A DNA stretch of 64,000 bases from Membranipora membranacea (lineage: Eukaryota; Bryozoa; Gymnolaemata; Cheilostomatida; Membraniporidae), in contig OU612071.1 in assembly GCA_914767715.1 (NCBI GenBank), positions 21,077,681 through 21,141,680 on the forward strand. Direction: 5' to 3'. The notes under the pieces were generated by a model. That model was given only the letters and a program-made list of their open reading frames with translations. It made no database searches and was not told where the DNA came from. Below, one piece after another: positions 63,150 through 64,000 of this stretch; position 1 is the first letter of the stretch, and every line of letters starts with the position of its first letter. Position numbers and translations under genes: made by a program.

Positions 63150-63490
63150 TCACTTTTTTTTCACATTAGTTGTTTTTTTCTGAATCCACTGTCAATTGTG
63201 TCTGAGGCCAGCCGATTAAACCTTTATGTTTTTTTTGTTGCTCATATCAGTTGCCCTTGAATCAACTTGTATCGGCGGGTAGTATCCTCTCGGCTCTTGC
63301 ACATGAAAAATAAGTTAAAAGATTCATCAACATTTCTTTACGGAAATTACACTTTGACTTGTCTCTCCTTGACTGCGAGTAGGTATCATCAATTATAATG
63401 TGGCGCCCTTTTTTTATATTTTCGGGCAAATAGCTAGTCTCTTGAACCAAAAATGGATGCACAACTTACACTATTAATTGAAAATGGTTC
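63150..63490 (-). repeat. Diverged repeat shared with 58.15-58.46 kb
   Basis: The partner of the block described at 58150-58460, in the same orientation. A 66-codon minus-strand ORF here (63262-63462) is not open in the partner, so coding is doubtful. Confidence 0.75.
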
Positions 63491-64000
63491 TCCTTTACAA
63501 AAAATGTTGTTGTAGTTTACAGTTCATTGGTGTCAATATTTGTTCGTGCCACATGGGTATGCAAAACCATTGTGCGGCAATTGAAATCTTGGGCGCTCAC
63601 AGAATGAGTTGTTTGGCCTGTTGAATAAGCGTCTCGGATAGTGTGCTGATTTTGGCAGCTGCTAGTCGATCACCATAAATGATTCGGAGCGCGAGACGTT
63701 GTGTTTTCTCCAGCTCTTTCTTCCCCCCTTACCTTCTCTGTGCTGCCTACGATACATACAGAAGAAGGCAGAATGATTTCATGGGTTCTCTTGTGGAGTC
63801 TCAGATAAGAGCTGTTACGGACATTCTCTGTCCATTGACAATTGCGCAGTAATGTGTGCACTATTTTTGTTCACTACTACATAGATATCATTGTAAAGCA
63901 TGTATCAGTTATGTGTAAAATCTGATCTCTTCTTAGTAAAACTTCATCATCAAAAGTAATACTAGAATGTGTAGCCTTACGCTGTATACGCCTTTACCTT
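63491..64000. other. Window end; no gene recognised
   Basis: A 63-codon minus-strand ORF (63670-63861) shows no motif. Nothing else is supported. Confidence 0.3.

Overview
The window is nuclear DNA from an animal. It has AT-rich, intron-rich genes with canonical GT-AG splice sites, a nuclear tRNA-Leu, non-LTR retrotransposon remnants, a tRNA-derived SINE, MITE-like elements and expanded minisatellites. The gene content (a cysteine-rich domain typical of 'short-chain collagen C4-like' proteins, a mitochondrial SCaMC carrier, a secreted fibrinogen-domain protein) fits an early-branching or marine invertebrate. A sponge or cnidarian is my best guess, with low confidence.

Layout. 0.76-2.63 kb (+): 3' exons of a collagen-C4-like secreted protein. 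3.55-3.63 kb (-): tRNA-Leu(AAG). 4.74-21.82 kb (+): a complete ten-exon ATP-Mg/Pi carrier gene (SCaMC/SLC25A24 family; 481 residues; four EF-hands plus three carrier repeats). Its 8.8-kb intron 4 holds a decayed LINE and what looks like an internal promoter and alternative first exon (13.4-14.1 kb). That exon joins exon 5 in phase and would give a carrier without EF-hands. 24.57-27.91 kb (-): a complete five-exon fibrinogen-related protein (FReD) gene, convergent with the carrier.

The dominant feature is a direct tandem duplication. The segment 16041-29898 recurs at 29899-45426, with a 4-bp microhomology (AATC) at the junction. It copied carrier exons 5-10 without the EF-hand exons, and the whole FReD gene. 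Every duplicated exon keeps its length, phase and open frame. Carrier exons 7-10 differ only at silent positions (13 by my count), while exons 5-6 of the second copy carry three replacements, two of them in conserved carrier motifs. Introns in a block of about 2.5 kb are far more diverged than the flanking DNA. Four minisatellites have expanded in one copy only or to different lengths.

45.4-64 kb is mostly repeat-rich noncoding DNA: a SINE, a second LINE 3' end, and a diverged pair of repeats at 51.3 and 52.1 kb. At 56-60.2 kb there is a set of minus-strand exon-like ORFs, including a Cys/His-rich segment, that I do not recognise. Parts of it recur at 60.3 and 63.2 kb, which suggests a diverged local gene duplication.
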